64,000 nucleotides of DNA from Thioalkalivibrio thiocyanoxidans ARh2 (GTDB lineage: Bacteria > Pseudomonadota > Gammaproteobacteria > Ectothiorhodospirales > Ectothiorhodospiraceae), in contig NZ_ARQK01000059.1 in NCBI RefSeq assembly GCF_000385215.1, forward strand, positions 1 through 64,000. The letters run 5' to 3'. This document shows, one piece after another, positions 8,160 through 16,573 of the stretch; the first letter of the stretch is position 1, and every line of letters begins with the position of its first letter. The notes under the pieces are model-generated. The model did not search any database. It had not been told where the DNA came from and was given only the letters and a program-made list of their open reading frames with translations. A program made the position numbers and the translations under genes.

Positions 8160-10001
8160 TCAGTCGCCCCAGCCGAGCGTCAGTCGATGGGCATAGGGGC
8201 CCGGGTGCAAGGGCTTCGGCGGCAATGCGCAGCCCACTCCCGGGATGGTCGAGGGCAGGGGGACACTAACGATCGAGGGTCCGGAGGCAGGAAACAGAAC
8301 CTCGGTCCACTGGCCCGTCAGGGGGTCTTGCTGCTGAAAGCGCCGCACGGGGGGAGGTTGATCGGCGACCAGTGCATGGCCACCCGGATTCAGGTAATGG
8401 ACCGGATCTTCACCCCGACACTCGAGCCGGACCTCCTGTCGCAGTACAGGCCCCGCGGGGTCCAGCCACAGCGTAATGGCCCCGAACAGGGCGGACGAAC
8501 GCGGGCGTCGCAAGGCCGCGCCGCGTCCCAGGGCCCCGTCGAACCAGCGCCAGTCCAGCGCCGCAAGGCCGCGCCTCCAGAGGGCGCGGGCCGCTGCACG
8601 CACAACAGGCACCGCCCGGCCCCCGTCCAGCTGTATTCGCACGGCAGTCGACGCTGCGTCCACCGTGACCGCGCGAAAATCCGCCAGGGCCCAGAGCTGG
8701 TCGTCGATCTGAAACAGCGGTAGCCACCCGGCCAGGGCCGGGCTGCGCGCCAATGATTCGGCGCTGACCCTCACGGCTGGCGGACACAGGACCCGGTCGC
8801 GATAGCGGACATGAACGGGCTGTCCGCCTGCATAACGCAGCTCGGCGACCTCTCGACTGTAGGCCTGGGGCGCCTGCCCACGGGTACTGATCAGGGCGCA
8901 CAAGTCGGGTCCCGCCTGGGCACGCAGCACACCCGCCTGAGCGTCCTGCTGGCAGACCTCTGTCCGCCCCCCTGCCCATTTGAGGTTGACGATCCGTCCG
9001 GGGGGGGCGTGGCGCCGCTGTGGGTCGCTGGCCCAGGCCAGGACTGCAGCCGCCCAGGCGTTGTAGACCGACAGATGCATGTAGTCGTCCCAACCTGCAG
9101 GCCGGGTTCCGGCTGCGAAGATGCGATCCGCGGGCGTCAGGTCCAGGAGCCCGTCGGCCCGGCGCTGCCGTTCCCATCGCCTCAGTACGCCACGCAGCAT
9201 CTGCCCGGCCGGCGTATCCGCCTGCTCCGCGCCGGCCAGCCCGAGGAGCTGCAGACTGGCCACCAGACAGGCATCACCGAACAGGGAGTGTGTGCTGCGG
9301 CCGAGGCCACCCACGTACTCTCCACCGTCCCAGCTCAGCGCAACCCAGCCATAGAGTCGCTGGGTGATGGCTGCCAACGCAGGCGTGGCTGTATAGCAGA
9401 GGGCGATGGAAGCGATCAGCAGGGCCTTGTGGTGGTAGGCCATGGGGGTGGCTGCGCCGAGCGGGTCCGGTCGGGACGGATAATCAACAAAACCGCCGTG
9501 GGCGGTCGTCCAGCGCTCCAGCAAAGTCGCCAGCCGATCCGTTTCCCGCTCTCTTGGACGGCCGGGTGGCGACTCGATCAGGCGGCAAAGCTGGGCCAGC
9601 AGGGTCCAGTTGTTCGAGGGATAGCGCCGCTCCAGGCGACACCGCTGCAGCGCCTCGTCGAGGACCGCCTCGAGTGCCGGCGTAACGAGTTGCGCACCCA
9701 CGATCACCCGTTCCCTCAGCAGCAGCAGCAACAGACGATTGAATGGGGCATGGCCGGCCCGGTTGCCACAGCGGTCCAACCATGCCCGCAGGGGCCAGCC
9801 CCACTGTTCGATTTCCGGGCCACCCTGCAGGTACAACGCGAGGGCCGCGCTGGTCTGGCCGTAGTGATCGGCGGGAGTCGGACGCTGTTCGAGGACATCC
9901 CATAGTCCGATGTCCGGCCGAACATGGGCCGCGACTGCCTGCGTCAGGCGCTCGGCCCAGGGCTGGACCATGGAGACCCCCAATGTGACGGTCTTACCCA
10001 T
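8160..10001 (-). CDS. Large protein of unknown function, heparinase-like layout
   Basis: 613 residues from the ATG at 10001, or 603 from the ATG at 9971, which has GGGGG six bases upstream and may be the real start. I do not recognise the family firmly. The first 330 residues are helix-rich with repeated aromatic and histidine motifs (DHYGQTSAALALYL, YPSNNWTLLAQL, MAYHHKALLIASIAL, GDACLVASLQLLG), like an alpha/alpha toroid. The last 280 are strand-rich. That order is seen in heparinase II/III-type lyases and some glycan-processing enzymes. No signal peptide is visible. It lies beside the polymerase gene, so a role in EPS processing is possible but unproven. Terminal-repeat-like motifs in inverted orientation flank it. 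Confidence 0.6.
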   Translation of the reverse strand: MGKTVTLGVSMVQPWAERLTQAVAAHVRPDIGLWDVLEQRPTPADHYGQTSAALALYLQGGPEIEQWGWPLRAWLDRCGNRAGHAPFNRLLLLLLRERVIVGAQLVTPALEAVLDEALQRCRLERRYPSNNWTLLAQLCRLIESPPGRPRERETDRLATLLERWTTAHGGFVDYPSRPDPLGAATPMAYHHKALLIASIALCYTATPALAAITQRLYGWVALSWDGGEYVGGLGRSTHSLFGDACLVASLQLLGLAGAEQADTPAGQMLRGVLRRWERQRRADGLLDLTPADRIFAAGTRPAGWDDYMHLSVYNAWAAAVLAWASDPQRRHAPPGRIVNLKWAGGRTEVCQQDAQAGVLRAQAGPDLCALISTRGQAPQAYSREVAELRYAGGQPVHVRYRDRVLCPPAVRVSAESLARSPALAGWLPLFQIDDQLWALADFRAVTVDAASTAVRIQLDGGRAVPVVRAAARALWRRGLAALDWRWFDGALGRGAALRRPRSSALFGAITLWLDPAGPVLRQEVRLECRGEDPVHYLNPGGHALVADQPPPVRRFQQQDPLTGQWTEVLFPASGPSIVSVPLPSTIPGVGCALPPKPLHPGPYAHRLTLGWGD

Positions 10002-10018
10002 GAACGTGCGGCCACATT

Positions 10019-10035
10019 GATCAGCGTTTCCCTAG
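10019..10035 (+). repeat. Solitary copy of the dispersed repeat end
   Basis: GATCAGCGTTTCCCTAG matches the repeat ends at 2943, 8126 and 60529 at 14 or more of 17 positions. It overlaps the stop codon of the polymerase gene. With the inverted arm at 8110 it brackets the unknown gene at 8160-10001. Confidence 0.6.
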
Positions 10036-11423
10036 CGCAGGATGCCGGGTGCCCCGGTGGCGCTGTCATGCGCGGCGCCCGCCGGCAGGTTGGGCGCCTG
10101 TGCCGGCACGGGTGCGGGTGCCTCGGCTACTCGCGGCGCCTCTTCCAGTTCGCGGCGCATGATGATGGCCAGGGCGATGAAGGCGAACAGCAGGTTGAAG
10201 TAGATCACGTCGAGGAAGGCCCCGGCGGCCAGGTAGCCGATCAACCCCACCTGGATCGCCCAGGCGTATTCCGCCAGCCATATCTGCCCCGTCTCGAGCC
10301 GGGCTCGCTTGCGGACCCGGTTCAGGGAAAAGAACGTGAACCCGACCAGCAGCAGAAAGGTAGCGAGCCCGCCAAACCCATGTTCGCCGATCAGCCCGAA
10401 ATAGACGCTGTGTGGCGAGAGTACATGGCGCCAGTCCCCCTCGAAGTTCGCATAGCGGATCCACCAGTCGTACCCGAGGTGATGGTTGCGAAAACCCATT
10501 CCGGTCAGGGGCCGCTCGGTCGCCATGTTCCAGTTCACGCCCCACGCCTGGATGCGCTGCATGGCGGAGCGGTCTTCCTCATAGGTCTCGATGGTCCCCC
10601 AGCGATCCAGCAGGCGATCCGGCGCGGTCACCCCGATCACCCCGAAGACCAGCACGCCGGCCATCACCATCGCCAGCTTGTGGCGCATGTGCCAGAACAG
10701 GAATGGCGCCACCACCAGGATCCCCAGCAGAGCACCGCGGGAATAGGTCGCGAGGATCGCGATCACGGTCAGCCAGAACACGCCGTAGATGGCCCAGCTG
10801 ATCGGCCGGTAGAAGCGCTCCATGCCAGGGATCTCGAGGTCAACCCAGCGCTCGCGGAACAGCCTCGCGCTGATGAGGATCAGCGGCAGCACCATCACCA
10901 TCGCCAGCCCGATGTAGGTGTTTCCAGACAGATACGAGCCGGGTGGCCCCAGCACCATGTATTGCCCCCCCGTGGACAGCGTGAACAGGCCGCCCTTGAA
11001 TCCGAAAAAGGCGATCGAGAATGTAATAACTAATAACAACCATACGATGCGAAGCTGACCAAATATCAGCATGGGTGTGATAAATGTAATCAGCAGGATC
11101 TTAAAAACATGCTGCCAGAAGTCCCATGCACCGCTGGGATTTACCGCAAAATACGAAGTCATGGTGATGTAGCCGAAAAAGACCCATAGCATCACCATTT
11201 CGCGCGTCATCGGCATTGGCCGTCGATCCTTGGCCAGAAACAGCGCCACCAGCGTTGTGATGCCGATCACCGCTGCTACGGGGAAGGTGCGCATGAATGA
11301 CCAGGTGAGGCCGTGCGGGGCCATCAGACCTACCCAGAACCAGGCGGGGATGCCAACCCAGGGCCTTGCCAGGATCACCGGGATCAACACCATGATGATA
11401 AAAAACAGCAGGTAGTCGCGCAT
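10032..11423 (-). CDS. O-antigen-ligase/polymerase homologue, exosortase A-associated
   Basis: 463 residues with about ten to twelve hydrophobic segments, starting MRDYLLFFIIMVLIPVILA. The sequence follows the family described as probable O-glycosylation ligase of exosortase A systems (TIGR03097): an aromatic, proline-rich first loop (RPWVGIPAWFWVGLMAPHGL), the motif TYSRGALLG, and a long periplasmic segment with GMGFRNHHLGYD. Wzy/WaaL-fold enzymes move lipid-linked glycans at the outer face of the inner membrane, so it is either the EPS polymerase or a ligase that attaches glycan to PEP-CTERM proteins. The C-terminal tail is proline- and alanine-rich and probably cytoplasmic. The stop codon falls inside a repeat copy. 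Confidence 0.88.
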   Translation of the reverse strand: MRDYLLFFIIMVLIPVILARPWVGIPAWFWVGLMAPHGLTWSFMRTFPVAAVIGITTLVALFLAKDRRPMPMTREMVMLWVFFGYITMTSYFAVNPSGAWDFWQHVFKILLITFITPMLIFGQLRIVWLLLVITFSIAFFGFKGGLFTLSTGGQYMVLGPPGSYLSGNTYIGLAMVMVLPLILISARLFRERWVDLEIPGMERFYRPISWAIYGVFWLTVIAILATYSRGALLGILVVAPFLFWHMRHKLAMVMAGVLVFGVIGVTAPDRLLDRWGTIETYEEDRSAMQRIQAWGVNWNMATERPLTGMGFRNHHLGYDWWIRYANFEGDWRHVLSPHSVYFGLIGEHGFGGLATFLLLVGFTFFSLNRVRKRARLETGQIWLAEYAWAIQVGLIGYLAAGAFLDVIYFNLLFAFIALAIIMRRELEEAPRVAEAPAPVPAQAPNLPAGAAHDSATGAPGILR

Positions 11424-11614
11424 TACAGAGAATTCCGCTATACAGCAATTACGGGTGTGTCGCGGTACGTCGCGAGCACGCGAAAGCGGCGATATGATTC
11501 AGCCCACTCGAAGAGTAGCCCATTTGCCGAAATAGTGGGCATTTTTGTAAAAGATTGGTAACACACTACGAGCTGTCTTTTTTGGTCCTTGCCTCAAGGA
11601 GAACCATCCTGATC

Positions 11615-13213
11615 ATGCGCCTCCCGACTCTGCTGCACGACGGCGTCCTGCATAGCGCCGAACGAGCTCCCATGGCCCCGGCGATCACGCATCGGGGGAT
11701 TTCGCAATCCTACGAGGCGGTCGCCAGCGACATCGAGAATGCGGCGTGGCGGTTGCTCGCCACCGGGCTCCAGCGACAGGACCGGGTTGCCGTGTACCTG
11801 GACAAATGCCCGGAGGCGGTCCACGCGATGTTCGGGGCCTCGCGGGCGGGTGCGGTACTGGTACCCATTAATCCGCTGCTGAAGGCCGCGCAAGTTGCGC
11901 ACATCCTTCAGGACTGCGGGGTGCGGACCCTGGTTACGTCCGCGGCGCGCTATGCCGCGCTGCGCGATGTCCTGGCGCAATGTCCGGACCTGGACACCAT
12001 CCTGTTCGTGGACACACCGCCCGACGGCGAAGAACCGGGCGGGCCGCGCCTGGAGGCCTGGCAATCCGCGGCGGATTTCGGGATCGGCAGGCCGGCACAC
12101 CGGGTTATCGATACGGATATGGCGGCGATCCTCTATACCTCCGGCAGCACCGGTCGACCCAAGGGCGTGGTGCTGTCGCACCGCAATCTGGTGGCCGGCG
12201 CCCAAAGCGTCGCGCATTACCTGCAAAATCGGGCGGGGGACCGCATCCTCTGCGTGCTGCCGTTCAGCTTCGATTACGGCTTCAGTCAGTTGACGACCGC
12301 GTTCCTGACCGGGGCCCATGCCACCCTGCTCAATTACCTCCTGCCCCGTGATGTGCTCAAGGCGGTCGAGCAGGGCGGGATCACCGGGCTGGCGGCGGTG
12401 CCACCGCTGTGGATCCAGCTGGCCGAGATGGAGTGGCCGGAGGCCGCGCGGCGGTCCCTTCGCTACATCACGAACTCGGGCGGCGCGATGCCCTTGAAGA
12501 CCCTGAAGCGCCTGCGGGCGCATCTGCCGCACACCCAGGTGTATCTGATGTACGGGCTCACGGAGGCCTTTCGCTCCACCTATCTGCCGCCCGAGGAGGT
12601 CGATCGTCGACCCGACTCCATGGGGCGGGCCATACCCAATGCCGAGGTCATGGTCGTGCGCGAGGATGGTAGCCGCTGCGCGCCCGGAGAACCCGGGGAG
12701 CTGGTCCATCGCGGGGCCCTGGTCGCGATGGGCTACTGGAACGATGCCGCGCGCACGGCCGAGCGCTTCCGCCCCGTGCCGGGGCAGCCGTCCGGCCTGC
12801 CAGGTCAGGAGATGGCGGTGTGGTCAGGCGATACGGTGCGGATGGACGAGGACGGCTATCTGTATTTCGTCGGCCGGCGCGACGAGATGATCAAGACCTC
12901 GGGCTACCGGGTAAGCCCGGTAGAGATCGAGGAGGCCGCCTATGCAACGGGGCTGGTGGCGGAAGGCGCCGCATTGGGCATTACGCATCCGCAACTGGGC
13001 CAGGCAGTGGTCCTGGTCGTATTGCCGCGCGACCCCGCGGTAACCCGGGAGCAGGTTCTGGCTCTTCTGCGCGAGCGCTTGCCCGCCTTCATGGTGCCGA
13101 GCCACCTGGAGCTGCGGGTCCAGTCCCTGCCCCGCAATGGCAACGGCAAGATCGACCGCAAGGCGGTGGCGGCCGAGTTCGAGGGCTTGTTCCAGGAGGT
13201 CGCCCTGTCATGA
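11615..13213 (+). CDS. Acyl-CoA ligase (AMP-forming), exosortase A-associated
   Basis: 532 residues from the ATG at 11615, with AAGGAGA about 12 bases upstream; a frame extension to 11555 uses a TTG without a good site. All ANL-superfamily motifs are present: ILYTSGSTGRPKGVVLSHRN (P-loop, about residues 170-190), MYGLTEAF, the hinge GRRDEMIKTSGYRVSP, and the C-terminal catalytic lysine in GNGKIDRKAV. It matches the family named ligase_PEP_1 (TIGR03098). It would adenylate a carboxylic or amino acid and load it onto CoA or, more likely here, onto the acyl carrier protein at 21654. Its stop overlaps the decarboxylase start as ATGA, and the two usually occur together in XrtA loci. Confidence 0.9.
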   Translation: MRLPTLLHDGVLHSAERAPMAPAITHRGISQSYEAVASDIENAAWRLLATGLQRQDRVAVYLDKCPEAVHAMFGASRAGAVLVPINPLLKAAQVAHILQDCGVRTLVTSAARYAALRDVLAQCPDLDTILFVDTPPDGEEPGGPRLEAWQSAADFGIGRPAHRVIDTDMAAILYTSGSTGRPKGVVLSHRNLVAGAQSVAHYLQNRAGDRILCVLPFSFDYGFSQLTTAFLTGAHATLLNYLLPRDVLKAVEQGGITGLAAVPPLWIQLAEMEWPEAARRSLRYITNSGGAMPLKTLKRLRAHLPHTQVYLMYGLTEAFRSTYLPPEEVDRRPDSMGRAIPNAEVMVVREDGSRCAPGEPGELVHRGALVAMGYWNDAARTAERFRPVPGQPSGLPGQEMAVWSGDTVRMDEDGYLYFVGRRDEMIKTSGYRVSPVEIEEAAYATGLVAEGAALGITHPQLGQAVVLVVLPRDPAVTREQVLALLRERLPAFMVPSHLELRVQSLPRNGNGKIDRKAVAAEFEGLFQEVALS

Positions 13214-14460
13214 ACCGGGAGGTATCCATAACGCCCGCCCCTCGACATGCGGCAATGGCGGCCTTCGAGGTGCGTGACCGCTCGCTGCTGATCGGCGGTA
13301 TGCCCCTGCCCGAGATCGCCCGCCGCGCGGGCCGGACCCCGTTCTATGCCTATGACCGACAGGTCATGACGCGCCGCGTCCAGGCCCTGCGTCAGGCTCT
13401 GCCCCGGGACCTGTCGATCCACTACGCGGTCAAGGCGAACCCGATGTCGGCGGTGGTGGGCCATATGGCCTCGCTGGTCGATGGCCTGGATGTCGCATCC
13501 GGGCGCGAACTGCAGATTGCCCTGGACGCCGGGGTGTCCGCCGCCGATATCAGCTTCGCCGGGCCGGGCAAGTCCCCGGCGGAGCTGGAGATGGCGGTGG
13601 CCGCGGGGATCACGATCCACCTCGAATCCGATACCGAACTGACGCGGGTCGCGGCGATTGCGGAGCGCACCGGCAGGACGCCCTGCGTCGCGGTGCGCGT
13701 GAACCCCGACTTCGAGCTGAAGACCTCGGGCATGAAGATGAGTGGTGGGCCCAAGGTGTTCGGTGTGGATGCCGAGCGCGTGCCCGAGATGCTGGCGCGA
13801 ATTGGCAAGATGGGGCTGCATTTCCGCGGCTTCCACATCTTTTCCGGCTCGCAGAACCTGCGCGCCGAGTCGCTGGTGGAGGCCCAGGGCCTGACCCTGG
13901 ATCTGGCATTGCGGCTGGCCGAGCATGCCCCTGGACCGGTGGAGACACTGAACATCGGGGGCGGTTTTGGTATCCCCTATTTCCCGGGCGATCAGCCGTT
14001 GACCCTGGGCCCTATCGCCGAGCAGCTTGAGCAACGCCTGCCGCAGGTTCGCGCGCGCATGCCGCAGGCCGAGATCATCCTCGAGCTCGGCCGCTATCTG
14101 GTGGGGGAGGCGGGCGTATACGTCGCCGAAGTGCTGGACCGCAAGGTCTCGCGCGGCCGGGTGTTCCTCGTCACCAATGGAGGGCTCCATCACCACCTGG
14201 CAGCCTCGGGCAACTTTGGCCAGGTGATTCGCAAGAACTACCCGGTCGCCATCGGCAACCGCATGGGAGAGACCGACACGGAAGTCGTGGACGTCGTCGG
14301 GCCGCTGTGCACCCCGCTGGACGTCCTGGGCCAGCAGATGGAACTACCCCGCGCGGAGATCGGCGATCTGGTGGTGGTCTTCCAGTCCGGGGCCTACGGA
14401 TATTCGGCCAGCCCCAGGGGCTTCCTCAGCCATCCGGAGCCCGCGGAAATCCTCGTCTGA
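13210..14460 (+). CDS. PLP-dependent decarboxylase, exosortase A-associated
   Basis: 416 residues from the ATG overlapping the ligase stop. It is a fold type III (alanine-racemase-like) decarboxylase: the PLP lysine is K75 in IHYAVKANP, HFRGFHIFSGSQ lies in the barrel, the glycine-rich phosphate loop is NIGGGFGIPY, and the C-terminal substrate-site cysteine lies in GPLCTPLD, followed by SGAYGYS. It resembles diaminopimelate and ornithine decarboxylases and fits the dCO2ase_PEP1 family (TIGR03099). The exact amino acid is not known. Coupling with the ligase suggests decarboxylation of an amino acid that is free or carrier-bound, yielding an amine for EPS or lipid decoration. It ends 15 bases before the convergent ABC transporter gene. 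Confidence 0.88.
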   Translation: MNREVSITPAPRHAAMAAFEVRDRSLLIGGMPLPEIARRAGRTPFYAYDRQVMTRRVQALRQALPRDLSIHYAVKANPMSAVVGHMASLVDGLDVASGRELQIALDAGVSAADISFAGPGKSPAELEMAVAAGITIHLESDTELTRVAAIAERTGRTPCVAVRVNPDFELKTSGMKMSGGPKVFGVDAERVPEMLARIGKMGLHFRGFHIFSGSQNLRAESLVEAQGLTLDLALRLAEHAPGPVETLNIGGGFGIPYFPGDQPLTLGPIAEQLEQRLPQVRARMPQAEIILELGRYLVGEAGVYVAEVLDRKVSRGRVFLVTNGGLHHHLAASGNFGQVIRKNYPVAIGNRMGETDTEVVDVVGPLCTPLDVLGQQMELPRAEIGDLVVVFQSGAYGYSASPRGFLSHPEPAEILV

Positions 14461-14475
14461 CACCAGAGTCGGCCT

Positions 14476-16275
14476 TCAGGCGTGACCAGCGGCCAGCTGC
14501 TGGAAGTGCGTGCTGCCGTCGACCAGCATCTCCCAGCTTCCCTGGTCGACCAGGCGCCCGCTCTCGAGTACGTAGATCTGATCGCAGGGTTTGACGGTGC
14601 TCAGCCGGTGTGCCACCAGGATAATCGTCTTTTCACCGCTCAGGTTGTGAATGGCATCCATCACGGCGCGCTCGGTGGCATTGTCCAGGGCACTGGTCGC
14701 TTCGTCGAAGAACAGCACCGCCGGATCGCGGTACAGGGCCCGGGCGATGCCGATACGCTGGCGCTGCCCGCCGGACAGGCGCGTCCCGCGTTCGCCGATC
14801 AGCGTTTCGTAGCCCTGCGGGAGCTCGTTCATCACAAAGTCGTGCAGATTCGCCAGGCGCGCGGCCCGCTCTACCGCGGCCTGATCGATCTCGGCCTCGG
14901 GGACGCCCAGGGCGATATTGGCAGCGACACTCTGGTCGGCCAGGAAGATGTGCTGTGGGACATACCCGAGTGCCGCCTGCCACTGCCGCACGTTTGCCGC
15001 CGTCAGTGGCTGGCCGTCGACAAGAACCGCACCTTCGTCGGGTTCCAGCAGCCCCAGCAGGACATCCACCAGCGTGCTCTTGCCGGCCCCGGACGAGCCT
15101 ACCAGCCCGATGGTCGTGCGGGCCGGGATCTCCAGCGAGAGTTGGTCCAGTGCGGCGCGGTCATGCTGGGGGTAGCGATAGGTTACGCCCTCGACCCGAA
15201 TCGCCTGCCGGGGTGCCAGGGCAGGACGGGCCTCGCCGCGCGAGGGCAGGGCGTCGCCGCCGCGGTCACCGAGATCCTTCAGGATGTTGTCCACCGCCGC
15301 AAAATTGAAGCGCAGGGCCGCCAGGTTCTGAAAGATCTTCTGGAAGGCGGGAATCAGTTGCTTGCCCGCCAGCGCATACAGGCCGAGCAGGGGGAGGGCC
15401 TGGGCCAGGCCCCCGTCGCCGGCCATCAGGTACAGCACGAGCAGCAGTACGCCACCAAAGGCGATCGCCTCGATCGCGTACTGCGGGGTGTCCTGCAACA
15501 GCACCGCATTCGCCTGGTGCCGGGCATAGCGCCTGGACGGGTGGCGGTAGCGCTCCAGGTAGTCACGTTCGCGTCCCAGCAGGCGGATCTCCTTGGCGCC
15601 CGCGAAGGCCTCGGCCGCCGCGGTGAAGCGTTCGCGGTTGGCCTCCACCCGGTCTTGTCCGATCCGGTTCAGCCAGATCCGGGCCACGATGTAGATGGCC
15701 GCGTAGACGCTGCCCAGACCCAGGGCCACGGTGAGTGCGAGCCACGGCTCGACCACGATAAGCAGGGCGATGATCGAGAGCGCCAGCAGGCCCTGGCTGA
15801 CCAGCCGCATGGCCGGCATTACCGCGCCACTGATCGCGTGTGTAGTCTCCTGCAGGATCGTCTTGGCCAGGTCACCGGAATTGCGGTGCAGGAAGAAGGT
15901 AAACGGCCGTCGCAGATAGTCGGCCATCAACCGGCGCGACAGCTCGTATTGCTGCATGTGCGAGAAGCGGGTGATCGACCACTGCGTGAGTGCCTGCAGC
16001 AACGTCCCGAGCATGAACATCACAAACGCCGCCACCCCCAGAAAGTAGAGAAACTCTCCGGTCGATTCGAACCCGAGGGTGTTGTATGCCTGGCTCAAGA
16101 GTGCGTGGTCATGAACCATGTCCGGGTCGGACAGCACTGCGAGAAACGGCATCACCGAGGCGACACCCACGGTCTGCATGAATGCCGTGATGATCATCAG
16201 GACTACCAAAAGCCCTACCTTGCGCCGATCCCGGGGGTGCAAAAGGGCATTCAACTTGCGCAAGGTTCCAGCCAT
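14476..16275 (-). CDS. ABC transporter, fused permease and ATPase (flippase/exporter type)
   Basis: 599 residues. The first 310 form an exporter-type membrane domain with about six helices, starting with VGLLVVLMIITAFMQTVGVA. The nucleotide-binding domain follows: Walker A GLVGSSGAGKSTLVD, Q-loop YVPQHIFL, signature LSGGQRQRIGIARAL, Walker B AVLFFDEATSAL, and switch histidine in VAHRLS. It resembles MsbA and PglK, which flip lipid-linked glycans or lipids. In this locus it is a good candidate for flipping the undecaprenyl-linked repeat unit or the product of the carrier-protein block. It is a lone minus-strand gene between two plus-strand pairs, with its own upstream region of 298 bases shared with the adenylation gene. 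Confidence 0.88.
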   Translation of the reverse strand: MAGTLRKLNALLHPRDRRKVGLLVVLMIITAFMQTVGVASVMPFLAVLSDPDMVHDHALLSQAYNTLGFESTGEFLYFLGVAAFVMFMLGTLLQALTQWSITRFSHMQQYELSRRLMADYLRRPFTFFLHRNSGDLAKTILQETTHAISGAVMPAMRLVSQGLLALSIIALLIVVEPWLALTVALGLGSVYAAIYIVARIWLNRIGQDRVEANRERFTAAAEAFAGAKEIRLLGRERDYLERYRHPSRRYARHQANAVLLQDTPQYAIEAIAFGGVLLLVLYLMAGDGGLAQALPLLGLYALAGKQLIPAFQKIFQNLAALRFNFAAVDNILKDLGDRGGDALPSRGEARPALAPRQAIRVEGVTYRYPQHDRAALDQLSLEIPARTTIGLVGSSGAGKSTLVDVLLGLLEPDEGAVLVDGQPLTAANVRQWQAALGYVPQHIFLADQSVAANIALGVPEAEIDQAAVERAARLANLHDFVMNELPQGYETLIGERGTRLSGGQRQRIGIARALYRDPAVLFFDEATSALDNATERAVMDAIHNLSGEKTIILVAHRLSTVKPCDQIYVLESGRLVDQGSWEMLVDGSTHFQQLAAGHA

Positions 16276-16573
16276 GAATCAACCGATTCTCGTTGTCGCG
16301 ATCCCTATGACGTATAGCGTTTTTTTGCCTTCGAGGAAACGGAAAATTTGGTTCTGGCGGCGTGGAATCGACCGTCAATTACAAAACTCATGCAGCTGTC
16401 TGGATCGGATCATCAGGTAAATCCATCGCAGTCGGGATTGCTTGATTCAACGGGTTTTTGGATCCTCCAGTTAGGGGGGTGGACAGGCCGGTGCTGGCGA
16501 TCGAGTTGCATGGAGTCTCGCCATAAGCCGCGATTGCCACCCTATGCCTTTTTGCGATTTCAAGGGGTGGTCA
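16276..16573. other. Divergent intergenic region
   Basis: 298 bases between the ABC transporter and the adenylation gene. It holds the sigma-54-type promoter listed separately at 16495. AT-rich stretches near 16315-16350 could carry the minus-strand promoter, but no clear -35/-10 pair could be defended. Confidence 0.5.
16495..16510 (+). promoter_or_regulatory. Candidate sigma-54 (-24/-12) promoter
   Basis: TGGCGATCGAGTTGCA has the invariant GG and GC spaced by exactly 10 bases, plus the TTGCA of the -12 element. Transcription would start near 16521, about 53 bases before the ATG at 16574. PrsK/PrsR, encoded at 50-53 kb, is the obvious activator pair. Confidence 0.6.

Noticed and set aside
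11464-11479. Possible -24/-12 promoter before the acyl-CoA ligase
   Set aside because: GG-N10-GC spacing is present, but TGG, the fourth base and TTGC are not conserved, and it is far from the start codon.
14482-16317. 611-codon open frame on the plus strand opposite the ABC transporter
   Set aside because: It lies fully antisense to a gene with all ABC motifs; long antisense frames are common in GC-rich DNA and this one has no domain and an odd composition.
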